From positions 2,721,567-2,785,566 of the forward strand of contig JASKMD010000016.1 of assembly GCA_030144725.1 (NCBI GenBank): a stretch of DNA of 64,000 bases, given 5' to 3'. This stretch comes from Haematococcus lacustris. Taxonomy: Eukaryota > Chlorophyta > Chlorophyceae > Chlamydomonadales > Haematococcaceae. Positions 8,533-20,102 of the stretch are shown here, one piece after another. The notes beneath the pieces are model-generated. The model ran no database searches. It was given only the letters and a program-made list of their open reading frames with translations, and was not told where the DNA came from. A program made the position numbers and the translations under genes. Every line of letters begins with the position of its first letter. The stretch's first letter is position 1.

Positions 8533-11500
8533 TAAGACTTATACCGTTCGAACGGCCTTCTACTCCTCTTTCCAATGAGCTATGGTCGGTCCAATCGCGA
8601 CCGGTCCTTGTTTATCATGAGTGTGCGTACCCCTAAGGGCAGGCCTGTGCTACTACCTTCAGCTATCAACAAAGGTGGGTCAGTGAACTGTACAGTTGAG
8701 TCTCAATCTACTGTAAACCCTGTAAAAGAAGCTTATGCTATACCCCCTGGTTTCCTTGAGCCTGGCTCAGGAGGTGTTTCTACACCCCTGTCCGCCAAAG
8801 AGGCTGCAAGATGGCTCAAGCAAGGTGGTACAGGTGTGGTGGCATTGGTCTCTTATGAGAACTTGCAAGACCCACCTGGCGTACCCCCTGAGCAGGAAGC
8901 ACAGTTGAAGAGCCTCCTTCTGGAGTACTCTGATGTGTTTCAGCCTATAACTGGGTTGCCTCCTGCGCGTAACGTGGGGCATTCCATTCCCTTGCAGGAA
9001 GGTGCTAAGCCTCTTGCCAGGCCCAGTTATAGGATGAGTAAGCCAGAACAGGATGAGGTTAAGAAACAGGTCACTGACATGCTATCCAAAGGGTTGATTG
9101 AGCCTAGCACATCCCCTTATGCAGCGCCCGTTCTTTTTGTAAAGAAGAAAACTGGAGAACTACGTATGTGCGTAGACTATCGTCAACTCAATAAGCTCAC
9201 CATTCGTGACCAATACCCTCTACCCAGGATTGATGATCTATTTGATAAACTTTCTGGTATGACCGTGTTCTCTTCCCTGGATCTCCAGGCTGGTTACCAT
9301 CAGATCAGGATCCCTGATGAAGATATTCCTAAAACTGCGTTTAGGACACCCATAGGCCATTACCAATACAAAGTTCTGTGCTTTGGTCTAACCAATGCAC
9401 CGGCCACATTTCAACGTGCCATGAACCAGGCATTTGCCGAGGTGATTGACAAGTGTGCCCTTGTATACCTTGATGACATTTTAATCATGTCCAAGTCTAT
9501 CAAGGAACACCTCGTCCACCTTCGTGAAGTATTCGATTTGTTGAGGAAACACAAATACTTTGCTAAACTTTCTAAGTGTGATTTTATAAAAGAGTCTTTA
9601 CCTTTCCTGGGGCACATCATCTCTAAAGATGGTGTAGCTGTAGAACCCAGTAAGGTGGCTGCAATAAAAGACTGGCACGTTCCTACGAACCTGACAGCCT
9701 TGCAGTCATTCCTTGGCATGGCCAATTATGTACGTAAATTTGTACATAATTTCAGTGCCATTGCAGCTCCACTCACTAATCTGACTGGACCTGAAGGCAA
9801 ATCTTTTAACTGGGAGGAGTGGCCTAAACCTCAGTTAGATGCCTTCAACGCTGTAAAGCAGGCAGTCATGCGTGTGCCTATGCTCCGCCTTCCTGATACA
9901 ACCAAACCTTTCCAAGTATACTGTGACGCTTCATTACTGGGTGTCGGGGCAGTCTTGATGCAGGATGGTTATCCCCTTGCTTAATATTCTCGTAAGCTTA
10001 CAAAGGCTGAAAAGAATTATACCACTGGGGAACAGGAAACACTGGCTATTATTGCTGCGTGTACACAGTGGCGATGCTACCTTGAAGGTGTGCAATTCAC
10101 ACTGTATACTGATCACCGCCCTCTAGAGGCACTACCTACGCAGTCTACACTGTCCCGTAGGCAGAGCCGCTGGTTGGAATTCCTGTCCCGATTTGATTAC
10201 ACCATCAAATACCTACCTGGCAACACTAATCCTGCAGACCCGCTGTCACGTATTCCAGTAACTTCAGCGACGGCTAAGACTGATACTGACAAAATCCTGG
10301 TGACGACCAGGCAGCAGAAGCGGAGATTACAGGAGGGGGAGGAAGCCGGTGCGGGTACACCGTTGGGCAGCGGCAGCGGAGGCAGCGAACAGCAGCCTTC
10401 TGCTGGATCAGACCCTGACCATGATGCTGACTCTGATGATGCTCTAAAGCCATCAGAGTGTAAGCGGTTGAGGTGGGCTGACCCGGTCTCTAAAGACTGT
10501 GAGTCACAGGTCCCTGAGTGTCCTGGTCACCCTTCTCAGGTCACAGATTGGCTAATTAGTGCCTATAGCACTGATCCCGCCTTTGCTGAACCTAATGAGG
10601 AGTGGGAAATGACCCAGGAGGGACTGTGGCGACATCTTGATAAAGGCACTATTATAGTCCCTAATAATATTCAGCTGCGAGAGCATATTTTGCACGAAAT
10701 GCATGATGCTAAGTATGCTGGCCATGTTGGCATCACCAAGACCTTGGAGCATGTGCGCAGGGTGTTCTGGTGGAAAACTATGCGCACTGATGTTAGACAC
10801 TATGTGGCTAATTGTGATGCATGCCAACGTAACAAAGCTTCTCGCCAGCTCCCTCGTGGGTTGTTAAATCCCTTGTCTGTACCTGGGTACCGCTGGGAAT
10901 CTGTCACCATGGATTTGGTGGTTAAGCTTCCAGTCGGTGTGCATGGCTATGACTCGATTTGTGTGGTCGTGGATCGCCTGTCAAAGATGGTTCACCTAAT
11001 CCCATGCATTGAGGCCATGGATGCTAAAGAGTTTGCTGAGCTTTACATCGACCACGTATTTAAATACCATGGTCTATCTAAAGTTACCATCTCTGATCGT
11101 GGTGCGACCTAGCACTCCTACAATTTAGTCCCTGCGTTTGTCCCTGCGTTCTACCGACCTTGTCCGATCGGGCTGAAAATTTGATAGATGGCAGGTTTCG
11201 GAAAATAAAACATATTTTGCAAGAAAAATATTTGGAAAAATCCAAAAGCTGTTGCGCTGTGGCCCGCAACCTATCCCTGCACTCATCCCTGCACTCTAGC
11301 CACAGGGCCACATCGCAGCCGCTTTTGATTTTTTTAAAATATTTTATCTGAAAAATATGTTTTATATTCTGCAAACTACCATCTATCAAAATTTCAGCCC
11401 GATCGGACAAGGTTGGTCAAAACGCAGGGACGGACGCAGGGATTAATTTGTAGGAGTGTTCTCAGTTCTGGATTGAGGTCAGGAAGCTAATAGGCGTAGA

Positions 11501-12302
11501 CCCTGCTTTCAGCACTGCGTATCATCCAGAGTCTAATGGGCAAACTGAGCGTACTAATCAAATTGTGGAAGAAATGCTTAGACATTATATCCTGCCTACT
11601 CAGGTTGATTGGCCAAGACATCTGGCTTTTGCCGAGTTTGCCATCAATAATTCCTGGCAGGAGTCCATTCAGTCTACACCATTCCTGGTGAACTATGGAC
11701 AGTCACCCATTACGCCTATGTTGCATAAGCTGCCCAGGCCGTGCCTCACGCCCTCCGCTGAGAGCTTTGCCAAGAAGTGGGAGCATGAGGTGAAGCATGC
11801 CCAGGAGTGCATGAGGGTGGCTCAGGACCGCCAAGAAAGGTATGAGAATAAGCGTAGGCGTGATGTCACGTTCAGCGTGGGTGACAGTGTCTTGCTGAGC
11901 ACCAAGAACCTGCGCAATGCACCAGGCAAAGCACGTAAGTTCTTGCCTAGGTATGTGGGGCCTTTCAAGGTCACAGGTAGGCTAGGTGAGTCTGCCTATA
12001 GGTTGGAGCTACCTCCCACCATGAGCAGGTTGCACCCCGTGTTTCATGTGTCACTTCTTAAGAAGTACACTGGCAGCCAGGGGTTCCACCCCCCTCCTGT
12101 GTTGGAGTGGCTGGAAGATGCTCCTCACTATGAAGTGCATAGCCTGTTGAATCACAAGCAGGTACGATTCAAGAAACGAATGGAGTACCTGGTCAAGTGG
12201 ACCGGCTATGATGACACCTACAACACTTGGGAGCCAGAAGCTAACCTAGCTGGTGCTCCCCAGATCTTGTCTAGGTATAAGGCTGTGCATAACCTGCCTT
12301 GA
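8533..12302 (+). pseudogene. Gypsy-1 Pol (RT, RNase H, integrase, chromodomain), broken
   Basis: The reading frame carries a reverse transcriptase with ELRMCVDYRQLNKLT, LDLQAGYHQIRI, the LCFGLTNAPATFQ motif and the catalytic ALVYLDDILIM. RNase H starts QVYCDASLLGVGAVLMQ and has TTGEQETLAI and TDHRPLEA. The integrase has an HHCC region (HEMHDAKYAGHVG...CDACQRNK) and a DDE core with MDL, ISDRG and HPESNGQTER. The C-terminus is a chromodomain (MEYLVKWTGYDDTYNTWEP). Lesions: a TAA at 9982-9984 where related elements have Tyr in LAY-SxK, and the MITE at 11113-11458, inserted between ISDRGA and FWIEV. No single ORF survives. Confidence 0.93.
11113..11458. mobile_element. foldback MITE (346 bp) inside integrase
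   Basis: The ends are CACTCCTACAA... and ...TTTGTAGGAGTG. The inverted similarity runs inward for well over 100 bp on each side (accttgtccgatcgggctga, aaaacatatttt, caaaagc.g.tgcg), so nearly the whole element folds back on itself around a centre near 11285. No ORF. The flanks (ggtgcgacctag / ttctcagttctgg) do not give a certain target duplication; it may be 2 bp. It interrupts the DDE integrase frame. Confidence 0.85.
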
Positions 12303-12500
12303 TGTTTGTTGTCCTAAGTGACTTGTGTCACCTGGCCTGGCCCTATGACCATGGTCTCCATGTGACACCTTTTGGTGTGGCATGCTTGTCTGTGGGTGAT
12401 TGGTACCCTTATGGATCAGTCTGTTTGTTAGTGGTCTCTATAGACTGCAAGCCTTGGTACTCAGGGTTATCCCTTGGTACCTTGGCGGAACGGATCTCTT

Positions 12501-12514
12501 AAGAGGGGGAGGAA
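12501..12514 (+). promoter_or_regulatory. polypurine tract, Gypsy-1
   Basis: AAGAGGGGGAGGAA directly precedes the 3' LTR. An equivalent tract (ggggggaggaa) precedes the Gypsy-2 3' LTR. Confidence 0.88.
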
Positions 12515-12751
12515 TGTAACGGCGCGCGTCCGCGTGTCCGTATTCCACACTTTGGCAGAGTGACTGGGGAGGTCACTGGTGGGCTGTATTATATTATATA
12601 TCCACCATTCGGGTTCAACTCCCGGGGGTCCCGTTCTAAACCCAAGCCCAGTTGCTGTGTGACGAGTGCGGTAGTAATGCAGTGGCGCTAATTATTACAA
12701 CGACATGCTGCTCACTCTGTAAGATTAAAGGCAGCGGCTGGCGCCGTGACA
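12515..12751 (+). repeat. Gypsy-1 3' LTR (237 bp)
   Basis: TGTAACGGCG...GTGACA. Differs from the 5' LTR chiefly by ttatattatatat replacing cactgc near 12590 and by attatta/actttа-type changes near 12690. It is followed by the AAGGG duplication at 12752-12756. Confidence 0.93.
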
Positions 12752-12756
12752 AAGGG

Positions 12757-13317
12757 CAAGGACCCGGAGCTAGACGCTGCCCACTTCGATCAGCTGTGGC
12801 CCGAGGCGTCGGGGGGCTAGTTTGCCAAGCAGCCTAGGAGGGAGCGGAGGGGAGGGCAGGAGGGGGCAGAGGGGAGGGTTGGGGCAGGAGGAGTGGAGGA
12901 GGAGAGGGTAGCAGGGAGGCCTAGGCTTGGGGAGGGCAGGGCGCAGGGGGGGGGAGAGCTAGTGGTTCGCCTCTCCTTGCAGTGGCATGTCCCCTTCCCC
13001 GTCGAGCCAGCCTGAGCTGTAGGTTTGCTGGTGGGGGCTTAGTGCGTTCAGGTCGTGTGGCTGGGCTTAGACTCGTGTGAGTAGTATTGTGAGGAGGGTC
13101 TGGGGAGGTGTGTAGAGCTAGGGTGGAGGGCGTTGGTGTGGGGGGGTGTCTTGACGTTGTCCTAGGGAGGGGTTTTCCTTGGGGTGTGTGGACCTTTGCT
13201 TGGGGTGTGTGGACCGCTGTTTTCGGGGTGGGGTGCTTGGGACTCGTGTATGGGGGACCCTTGTTTGTTGTAGTCTTCTCTTTTCTTCTTTTCTTTAGCC
13301 TCTCTCTCTCTCTTGTA
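12757..13317 (+). mobile_element. LINE array: 3' spacer of the unit split by Gypsy-1
   Basis: Continues the LINE sequence interrupted at 2303: end of the C-terminal coding region (stop near 12820), then the G-rich and CT-rich spacer identical to 1008-1502. No independent gene. Confidence 0.8.
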
Positions 13318-15659
13318 ATGCTCCTCTCCGTCATGATAGCGGCCCCCACCGCCCCTTGCCGCACGGAGGTCACGAGGCCTAACGCAGTTGCCCATCTCCC
13401 AGCCCAGGAGCTTGGTCCCTCTACCGGGCTGGGCACCCGGCTCGGCACGGTGCGGGTTGGGTCCTGTGAGCTGCAGGGTAGTCAGCCTCCCCGCTGGCTT
13501 GACACCGCCGCGAGGGCACCTCCGCGCCCCTCCCCGGATGACAGGAGGGCTAGGCGGGAGGAGCGGCAGCGGGTGGCTCAGTGTAGGTCGAGGCGAGGCA
13601 ACACGCAGCCAGCTACCCAGCCAGCCAGAGGGGGGCCTAGCCGGCGCCGGTATGGCATTCCCTCTTCCGGGTCCAGCTCTGAGGAGTGGGAGGCTCGGCG
13701 TGCAGGGCACCAGCAAGCTGGCAGGCAGCGTGTTGAGCAGCTTGGCCATGGGTCCCCACACGTGCGGCGCTACGGTTTGCTGAGCCCCTCTCCTAGCCTG
13801 GCCAGCTCGCTGGGGGCCTCCTGTGATAGCCCTGTAGTTGAGTCAGCAGGGCCCCGGGAGGGGAGGTTGAAGGTGCCTAAGCGGCAGCAGCCCGAGCAGG
13901 CAGCTCAGCTTGGGGAGGAGGTCGAGCAGCTCGGTCCTCTGCCCCTGCGTCCCCCTCTGGCCATCTATTCACGAGAGCCTCGGGTCTGCCTGCGCCGCCC
14001 GGGAGCCAAGTTGGCGTGCATTGAGGCCACCCCGCCCCCCCCCCCCCGGCCCTCCTCCTTTGCCAGGTCCGCCTCCCCTTCCCAGCTCACCCACCCTCCT
14101 CCACACACGCGCAGCCCACGCGGGGGCAAGCCAGGACTAGCCATGCAGCGCCCAGGTGTGGCCGCCAGGTTCTTGGCAGTCACCCTCAACGTGCAGGGCC
14201 TTGCCCATCCGCACAAACTGCAGGCCCTGCTTGACTGGGCCGCTGACAGCCCGGCGCAAGTGGTATTCCTTCAAGAGTGCCATAGGGCGGACAGCGTGTG
14301 GCAGTGGGCAGAAGCCCACTCGGGGGCCAAGCCCGCGTAGCGGGGGCAGTGGTTTTACACCCCTGGCACCGGCAGCTCCCAAGGCTGTCTGCTTTTGGTC
14401 AAGCCCTCCACCATCCTCCAGGGGTGCACCCAGGTGCAGCTGCAGGCAGAGGGGGCCCAGGGGCGGGTGCTGCGGGTAGACGGGGAGCTCGCAGGCAGGC
14501 CGGTGTCCCTAGTGTACGTGCACGCCCCGGCGCAGCAGGCAGAGCGGCCAACGTTCTACGCAGAGTGCCTCCCCGCTTGCCTGCCGCCAGCCGCCGATCG
14601 CATCCTCCTCCTCATGGGGGGCGACTTCAACTGCATCCTAGCCCCCGTGGACAGAGTGGGCATCCCGCAGGGCTCGCAGCATGGGGAGGCCCGGGTGGGC
14701 AGCCAGGGCCAAGGGACGGAGCAGCTGCAGCAGCTGGTGGGTGAGCGGGGGTTGGTGGACCCATGGCGCCATCTGCACCCCTCCAAGAGAGACCTCACCC
14801 ACTTCAGCAAGCGTTGGCAGACGGGTGCGCGCCTCGACCGGTGGTACATCTCGGAGGAGCTGGTCCAGTGGCACATGGACAGCGCCATCCAGGGGGTGCT
14901 GCCAGTGCCCACCGACCTGCCTCTCACCGTCCCCGCTCCCTGGCAGCTGCACCCCGCCCACCTCGACACCCTGACCTGCTGGACTGCCTCAAGGACTTCC
15001 TAAAGGCGGAGGCCCTACACCACGAGGCTGCAAGTCAGCTGGGGCTGCCTAGGGATGGGCACAGGGCCAGGTGGGCCCGCATCAAGCAGGGCATGGCCAT
15101 GCGTGCCCAGCACTTCCTGCGGGCCCAGCGCCGCGCGCAGCGTGACCTGCAGCAGCGCAGGGAGAAGGCGGCAGCAGTGGCCAGGGCTCGCCTCGTGCGG
15201 CAGCTGGTGCGGGTGGAGCGAGAGGGGGAGGCAGAGGTGCAGGCGGCGCAGCACCTGGGAGAGGCCGCAGCCCTGGCGGGTGTGGGGGCGAGGGAGCAGG
15301 GGGCCCAGCAGTCCCTGCTGGCCAGCGCAGTCCTCGACCAGTACTACGGCGACCGCTCCTCCTTCTACTTCTACCATCGCGACCAGCCCGCGCACACCCC
15401 CACCCTCATCTCCTCTCTCCAGCTCCCCGGCCAGCCAGGTCAGCCAGAAGACCTTACCACGCCGTCCGGGGTGAAGGCAGCGTGCAGGGCTTTCCAGCAG
15501 CACTACTCAGCCGCCAAGCCAACCGGAGTCTACGCAGCCAAGCCGGTGGACACAGTTGCGCGCGCCACGCTGCTCGGCAGCCTCACCTTCCACCTCACCC
15601 CCACCCAGGCCAGGGTTGCCGAGGGCCCCGATGGCAGCCCTATGCTGTCAGAAGAGTAG
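13318..15659 (+). pseudogene. LINE unit B: N-terminal region, APE endonuclease and linker (broken)
   Basis: A first frame (13318-14340) encodes a disordered basic/Pro-rich N-terminus and the start of an EEP (apurinic-like) endonuclease: AVTLNVQGLAHPHKLQALLD and VVFLQECHRADSVWQW. It stops at a TAG (14338), then continues in the same frame with GGDFNCILAPVDRVG and LDRWYISEELV. The final catalytic SDHxPV-type motif is missing. Compared with unit C, 36 nt encoding HRPVSVAVCPPD are deleted near 14920. A frameshift near 14960 leads into a long helical Ala/Arg/Gln-rich linker, ending with TAG at 15657. The element family would nick target DNA with this domain; this copy cannot. Confidence 0.8.
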
Positions 15660-16789
15660 CTGGGCTGGGCTCAGCAGGGCTGCGCGCACAGCAAGGCCCC
15701 GGGGCTAGATGGGCTGCCCATGGAGGTCTATGACCGGCTGTGGGTGGAGCTGGGGCGGCCGCTGCGGGCCATGTTGCAAGAGGCCCTGGCAGACACTGCT
15801 GACCCTACCCCTCTGGCTGAGTTCCTGACAGGCATCATCACCCTCGTGCCCAAGGCTAGCAAGCCGAGCCTCTCACCCACAGCCTGCTGGCAGACCCCTC
15901 CTACGGCCTCAGCACGTGGGTCATGACCGACCCCACCGCCCCCCCCTCGCGAGGCATCAGCCCGCGGCTGCAAGCTCACGTGGCGGCACAAGCTGAGCTC
16001 AAGCTGTTCCGTGGTGGCTGATGGAGCCCTGAGAGAGCTGGAGCTCAAGTGGGAGGCTAGCGCGCAGCAGGTGGCAGGCCAGGGGGCAGCGGGGGAGCGG
16101 GAGCAGCAGGGCAAGGATGTGGAGGAGCGGCTCCCCGAGGAGGTGCAGGGCAGCCAACCGCCTCGCTGGCTTGACACCTCCGACAGGGCGCACCAGCGAC
16201 CCTCGCCGCAGATGAGGGCGGCCCAGCAGGCTGAGCGGCAGCTGGAGGCCCAGCAGCGGCGTGGGGGCAGGCAGCTAGCTGCTCAGCCCGCTCCCCGGGC
16301 CGACACCGTGGACCAGCTGGCTGTGGGTGATCAGGCGGGCCAGCCGTGTGCGAAGGTGTGGAAGGAGCTGCTAGACCCCACCCTCCGTCGGGAGCATGTC
16401 ATCGTGGCCTGGCGAGTGCTTCACGCCAGCCTCATGGCGGCGCCATGCTGCTCCTCAGTGGGCGCCCCACCCGCGGCGAGGACCCCCCCTTCCAGCCCCC
16501 TGACAGCCTACTGTGGCTGCGGCTGCGCGTGGCCTACCTGGGCGCAGTTTGGCGCCTCCGCAGCTCAGGAGCCGCTACAGCCCTACAGCCACAGCAGGTG
16601 GCGAGGCGGGTCGTGGAGGAGATCATCTCCACCCTCACCACGGCCGTCAAGCGTGACTGGCATCGGGTGGGGAGGGACATCCGCGTGTGCCTCTGCGGCG
16701 CTGTGCCCTCCACCTGGTTCAAGGGCAAGGACCCGGAGCTGGACGCTGCCCACTTCGATCAGCTGTGGCCCGAGGCGTCGGGGGGCTAG
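15660..16789 (+). pseudogene. LINE unit B: RT start fused to C-terminal region
   Basis: After the TAG at 15657 the frame continues with KAPGLDGLPMEVYDRLW and FLTGIITLVPKASKP, the conserved opening of LINE reverse transcriptases (GxDGxPxExY and the ITLxPK motif). The sequence then jumps, with a frame change, to LLADPSYGLSTWVMTDP. This means RT motifs carrying the catalytic aspartates are absent. The C-terminal part equals 229-1007, including the GSQPPRWLDT module, the HVIVAWRVLHASLM motif and the same frameshift. The product cannot be a working polymerase. Confidence 0.75.
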
Positions 16790-17283
16790 TTTGCCAAGCA
16801 GCCTAGGAGGGAGCGGAGGGGAGGGCAGGAGGGGGCAGAGGGGAGGGTTGGGGCAGGAGGAGTGGAGGAGGAGAGGGCAGCAGGGAGGCCTAGGCTTGGG
16901 GAGGGCAGGGCGCAGGGGGGGGGAGAGCTAGTGGTTCGCCTCTCCTTGCAGTGGCCTGTCCCCTTCCCCGTCGAGCCAGCCTGAGCTGTAGGTTTGCTGG
17001 TGGGGGCTTAGTGCGTTCAGGTCGTGTGGCTGGGCTTAGACTCGTGTGAGTAGTATTGTGAGGAGGGTCTTGGGAGGTGTGTAGAGCTAGGGTGGAGGGC
17101 GTTGGTGTGGGGGGGTGTCTTGACGTTGTCCTAGGGAGGGTTTTCCTTGGGGTGTGTGGACCTTTGCTTGGGGTGTGTGGACCGCTGTTTTCGGGGTGGG
17201 GTGCTTGGGACTCGTGTATGGGGGACCCTTGTTTGTTGTAGTCTTCTCTTTTCTTCTTTTCTTTAGTCTCTCTCTCTCTTGTA

Positions 17284-19205
17284 ATGCTCCTCTCCGTCAT
17301 GATAGCGGCCCCCACCGCCCCTTGCCGCACGGAGGTCACGAGGCCTAACGCAGTTGCCCATCTCCCAGCCCAGGAGCTTGGTCCCTCTACCGGGCTGGGC
17401 ACCCGGCTCGGCACGGTGCGGGTTGGGTCCTGTGAGCTGCAGGGTAGTCAGCCTCCCCGCTGGCTTGACACCGCCGCGAGGGCACCTCCGCGCCCCTCCC
17501 CGGGTGACAGGAGGGCTAGGCGGGAGGAGCGGCAGCGGGTGGCTCAGTGTAGGTCGAGGCGAGGCAACACGCAGCCAGCTACCCAGCCAGCCAGAGGGGG
17601 GCCTAGCCGGCGCCGGTATGGCATTCCCTCTTCCGGTTCCAGCTCTGAGGAGTGGGAGGCTCGGCGTGCAGGGCACCAGCAAGCCGGAAGGCAGCGTGTT
17701 GAGCAGCTTGGCCATGGGTCCCCACACATGCGGCGCTACGGTTTGCTGAGCCCCTCTGCTAGCCTGGCCAGCTCGCTGGGGGCCTCCTGTGATAGCCCTG
17801 TAGTTGAGTCAGCAGGGCCCCGGGAGGGGAGGTTGAGGGTGCCTAAGCGGCAGCAGCCCGAGCAGGCAGCTCAGCTTGGGGAGGAGGTCGAGCAGCTCGG
17901 TCCTCTGCCCCTGCGTCCCCCTCTGGCCATCTATTCACGAGAGCCTCGGGTCTGCCTGCGCCGCCCGGGAGCCAAGTTGGCGTGCATTGAGGCCACCCCG
18001 CCCCCCCCCCCCCCCCCGGCCCTCCTCCTTTGCCAGGTCCGCCTCCCCTTCCCAGCTCACCCACCCTCCTCCACACACGCGCAGCCCACGCGGGGGCAAG
18101 CCAGGACTAGCCATGCAGCGCCCAGGTGTGGCCGCCAGGTTCTTGGCAGTCACCCTCAACGTGCAGGGCCTTGCCCAGCCGCACAAACTGCAGGCTCTGC
18201 TTGACTGGGCCGCTGACACCCCGGCGCAAGTGGTATTCCTTTAAGAGTGCCATAGGGCGGACAGCGTGTGGCAGTGGGCAGAAGCCCACTCGGGGGCCAA
18301 GCCCGCGTAGCAGGGGCAGTGGTTTTACACCCCTGGCACCGGCAGCTCCCAAGGCTGTCTGCTTTTGGTCAAGCCCTCCACCATCCTCCAGGGGTGCACC
18401 CAGGTGCAGCTGCAGGCAGAGGGGGCCCAGGGGCGGGTGCTGCGGGTAGATGGGGAGCTCGCAGGCAGGCCGGTGTCCCTAGTGTGCGTGTACGCCCCGG
18501 CGCAGCAGGCAGAGCGGCCAGCGTTCTACGCAGAGTGCCTCCCCGCTTGCCTGCAGCCAGCCGCCGACCGCATCCTCCTCCTCAAGGGGGGCGACTTCAA
18601 CTGCATCCTAGCCCCCGTGGACAGAGTGGGCATCCCGCAGGGCTCGCAGCATGGGGAGGCCTGGGTGGGCAGACGGGGCCAAGGGGCGGAGCAGCTGCAG
18701 CAGCTGGTGGGTGAGCGGGGGTTGGTGGACCCATGGCGCCATCTGCACCCCTCCAAGAGAGACCTCACCCACTTCAGCAAGCGTTGGCAGACGGGTGCGC
18801 GCCTCGACCGGTGGTACATCTCGGAGGAGCTGGTGCAGTGGCACATGGACAGCGCCATCCAGGGGGTGCTGCCAGTGCCCACCGACCACAGGCCCGTGTC
18901 AGTGGCAGTGTGCCCCCCCGACCTGCCTCTCACCGTCCCCGCTCCATGGCAGCTGCACCCCGCCCACCTCGACACCCTGACCTGCTGGACCGCCTCAAGG
19001 ACTTCCTAAAGGCGGAGGCCCTACACCACGAGGCTGCAAGTCAGCTGGGGCTGCCTAGGGATGGGCACAGGGCCAGGTGGGCCCGCATCAAGCAGGGCAT
19101 GGCCATGCGTGCCCAGCACTTCCTGCGGGCCCAGCGCCGCGCGCAGCGTGACCTGCAGCAGCGCAGGGAGAAGGCGGCAGCAGTGGCCAGGGCTCGCCTC
19201 GTGCG
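17284..19205 (+). pseudogene. LINE unit C, truncated at 19205
   Basis: The same N-terminal ORF and EEP endonuclease as unit B, nearly identical. It keeps the DHRPVSVAV motif lost from unit B, but has an extra in-frame TAA at 18241 converting VVFLQEC to VVFL-stop-EC, in addition to the shared TAG near 18308. Similarity to the array ends at 19205 inside the linker (ctcgtgcggcaa), where unrelated MITE-rich sequence begins. This is the right end of the array in this window. Confidence 0.8.
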
Positions 19206-19410
19206 GCAACTTTGATGTTCTTGCATGTAAGACCGGCACATGCGACCGACTGCTCTGGGAGCAGGCCGATGACTTTAGCACCGCGCGGCATGGCTTTAGC
19301 GCGGACTCTTGTTGTGGCAGCAGCCAGCAGCTGCTTCGAAGGCATCCACGCAACTTGCCGGCCGGCACTTGTATTTTTTGATGCGATACTTGTATTTCTG
19401 TATTATACAA

Positions 19411-19458
19411 AAATACGTATCGGTATCGATACACGTATCTTGTATTACCCATCACTGG
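19411..19458 (-). mobile_element. partial MITE, inverted relative to the one at 19606
   Basis: tacgtatcggtatcgatacacgtatcttgt then attacccatcactgg is the reverse complement of the left half of the 19606 element. Between the two copies lies about 110 bp with a short coding-like stretch (PPLRDPKLALLAEVYATRTA) that I cannot assign. Confidence 0.7.
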
Positions 19459-19605
19459 GTAATGGGGCCATAGTGGAGGCTGTCGTGGTGCCCCCTCTAC
19501 GGGACCCGAAGCTTGCCCTGCTGGCTGAGGTGTATGCCACTCGTACTGCCTGGGGCAAGCTGCAGATCCTGCCGTTTTAAACAGTCGTTCTTTGCTGTCG
19601 TCCTG

Positions 19606-19736
19606 GTCGCGACCAGTGATGGGTGATACAAGATACGTGTATCGATACCGATACGTATTTTTCGTTTTTCCGTTTTTTCTTGTGTTTTCTTGTATTTCCT
19701 GTATCGATACACGTATTACCCATCACTGGTCGCGAC
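19606..19736. mobile_element. MITE (131 bp) with 19-bp inverted termini
   Basis: Left end GTCGCGACCAGTGATGGGT, right end ACCCATCACTGGTCGCGAC, exact inverted repeats. The interior also carries gtatcgata(cc) palindromes and a T-rich centre. The first ten bases, ggtcgcgacc, are themselves palindromic. No ORF. The target duplication is unclear. Confidence 0.85.
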
Positions 19737-20102
19737 ACGGCAATGCACCCAGCGACACTATGCAGGCAGAAGTGGCCAGTGAGACGCAGTCCAGGGTAGC
19801 CAAACGGGTAAGCTAGAGGTTTGTTAAAGCTGCTATTCAACCCAACACATCACAATGTTAATAAACCGGTCGTGCTCTAGTGCTGAATGTAATGATCCGC
19901 ATGGCGGTAGGTGCAAATATGTACCCGCATGGACCTTGGTAAAGAGAGTAGGGCCCGAGTGAACTCGCCATCCACCCCCCTCGCCAGGCAAGGGGAGGCA
20001 AGAATTACAATGCATGTCGGAGTGTTGACTCCTAGGGCCTGTGCAGATGCGGTCGTGCTGCCCGGATGGCGCAGTGCAGTACGTGCAACATTTCTCCGAA
20101 AA

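Larger units (their letters stand above)
2304..12751 (+). mobile_element. Gypsy-1: Ty3/Gypsy chromovirus, inactive, with nested insertions
   Basis: A complete LTR retrotransposon with TG...CA LTRs, a primer-binding site, gag with a zinc knuckle, a protease remnant, RT, RNase H, integrase and a C-terminal chromodomain, then a polypurine tract. The gag-pol order RT-RNaseH-INT and the chromodomain place it in the chromovirus branch of Ty3/Gypsy. It sits in a LINE unit with a 5-bp target duplication. It is dead: a TAA stop lies at the RT/RNase H boundary (9982-9984), a 346-bp MITE splits the integrase, and a 4.1-kb non-coding insertion separates protease from RT. The LTRs differ by an A/T-rich change near 12590 and several other bases, so the insertion is not recent. 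Confidence 0.95.
13318..17283 (+). mobile_element. LINE array, unit B (one complete 3,966-bp period)
   Basis: One full head-to-tail period from the start codon of the N-terminal ORF to the base before the same codon of unit C. Order: disordered N-terminal region, APE/EEP endonuclease, linker, start of RT, internal deletion, C-terminal region, spacer. Unit A (1-1502) and unit B share the same RT deletion point and the same lesions at almost complete identity. This suggests the array grew by tandem duplication of an already defective copy rather than by repeated retrotransposition. Confidence 0.85.

Noticed and set aside
13108..13317. N-terminal extension of the LINE ORF from 13108
   Set aside because: Unit C has a 1-bp deletion that breaks this extension, and the segment is G-rich spacer; the ATG at 13318 is the better start.
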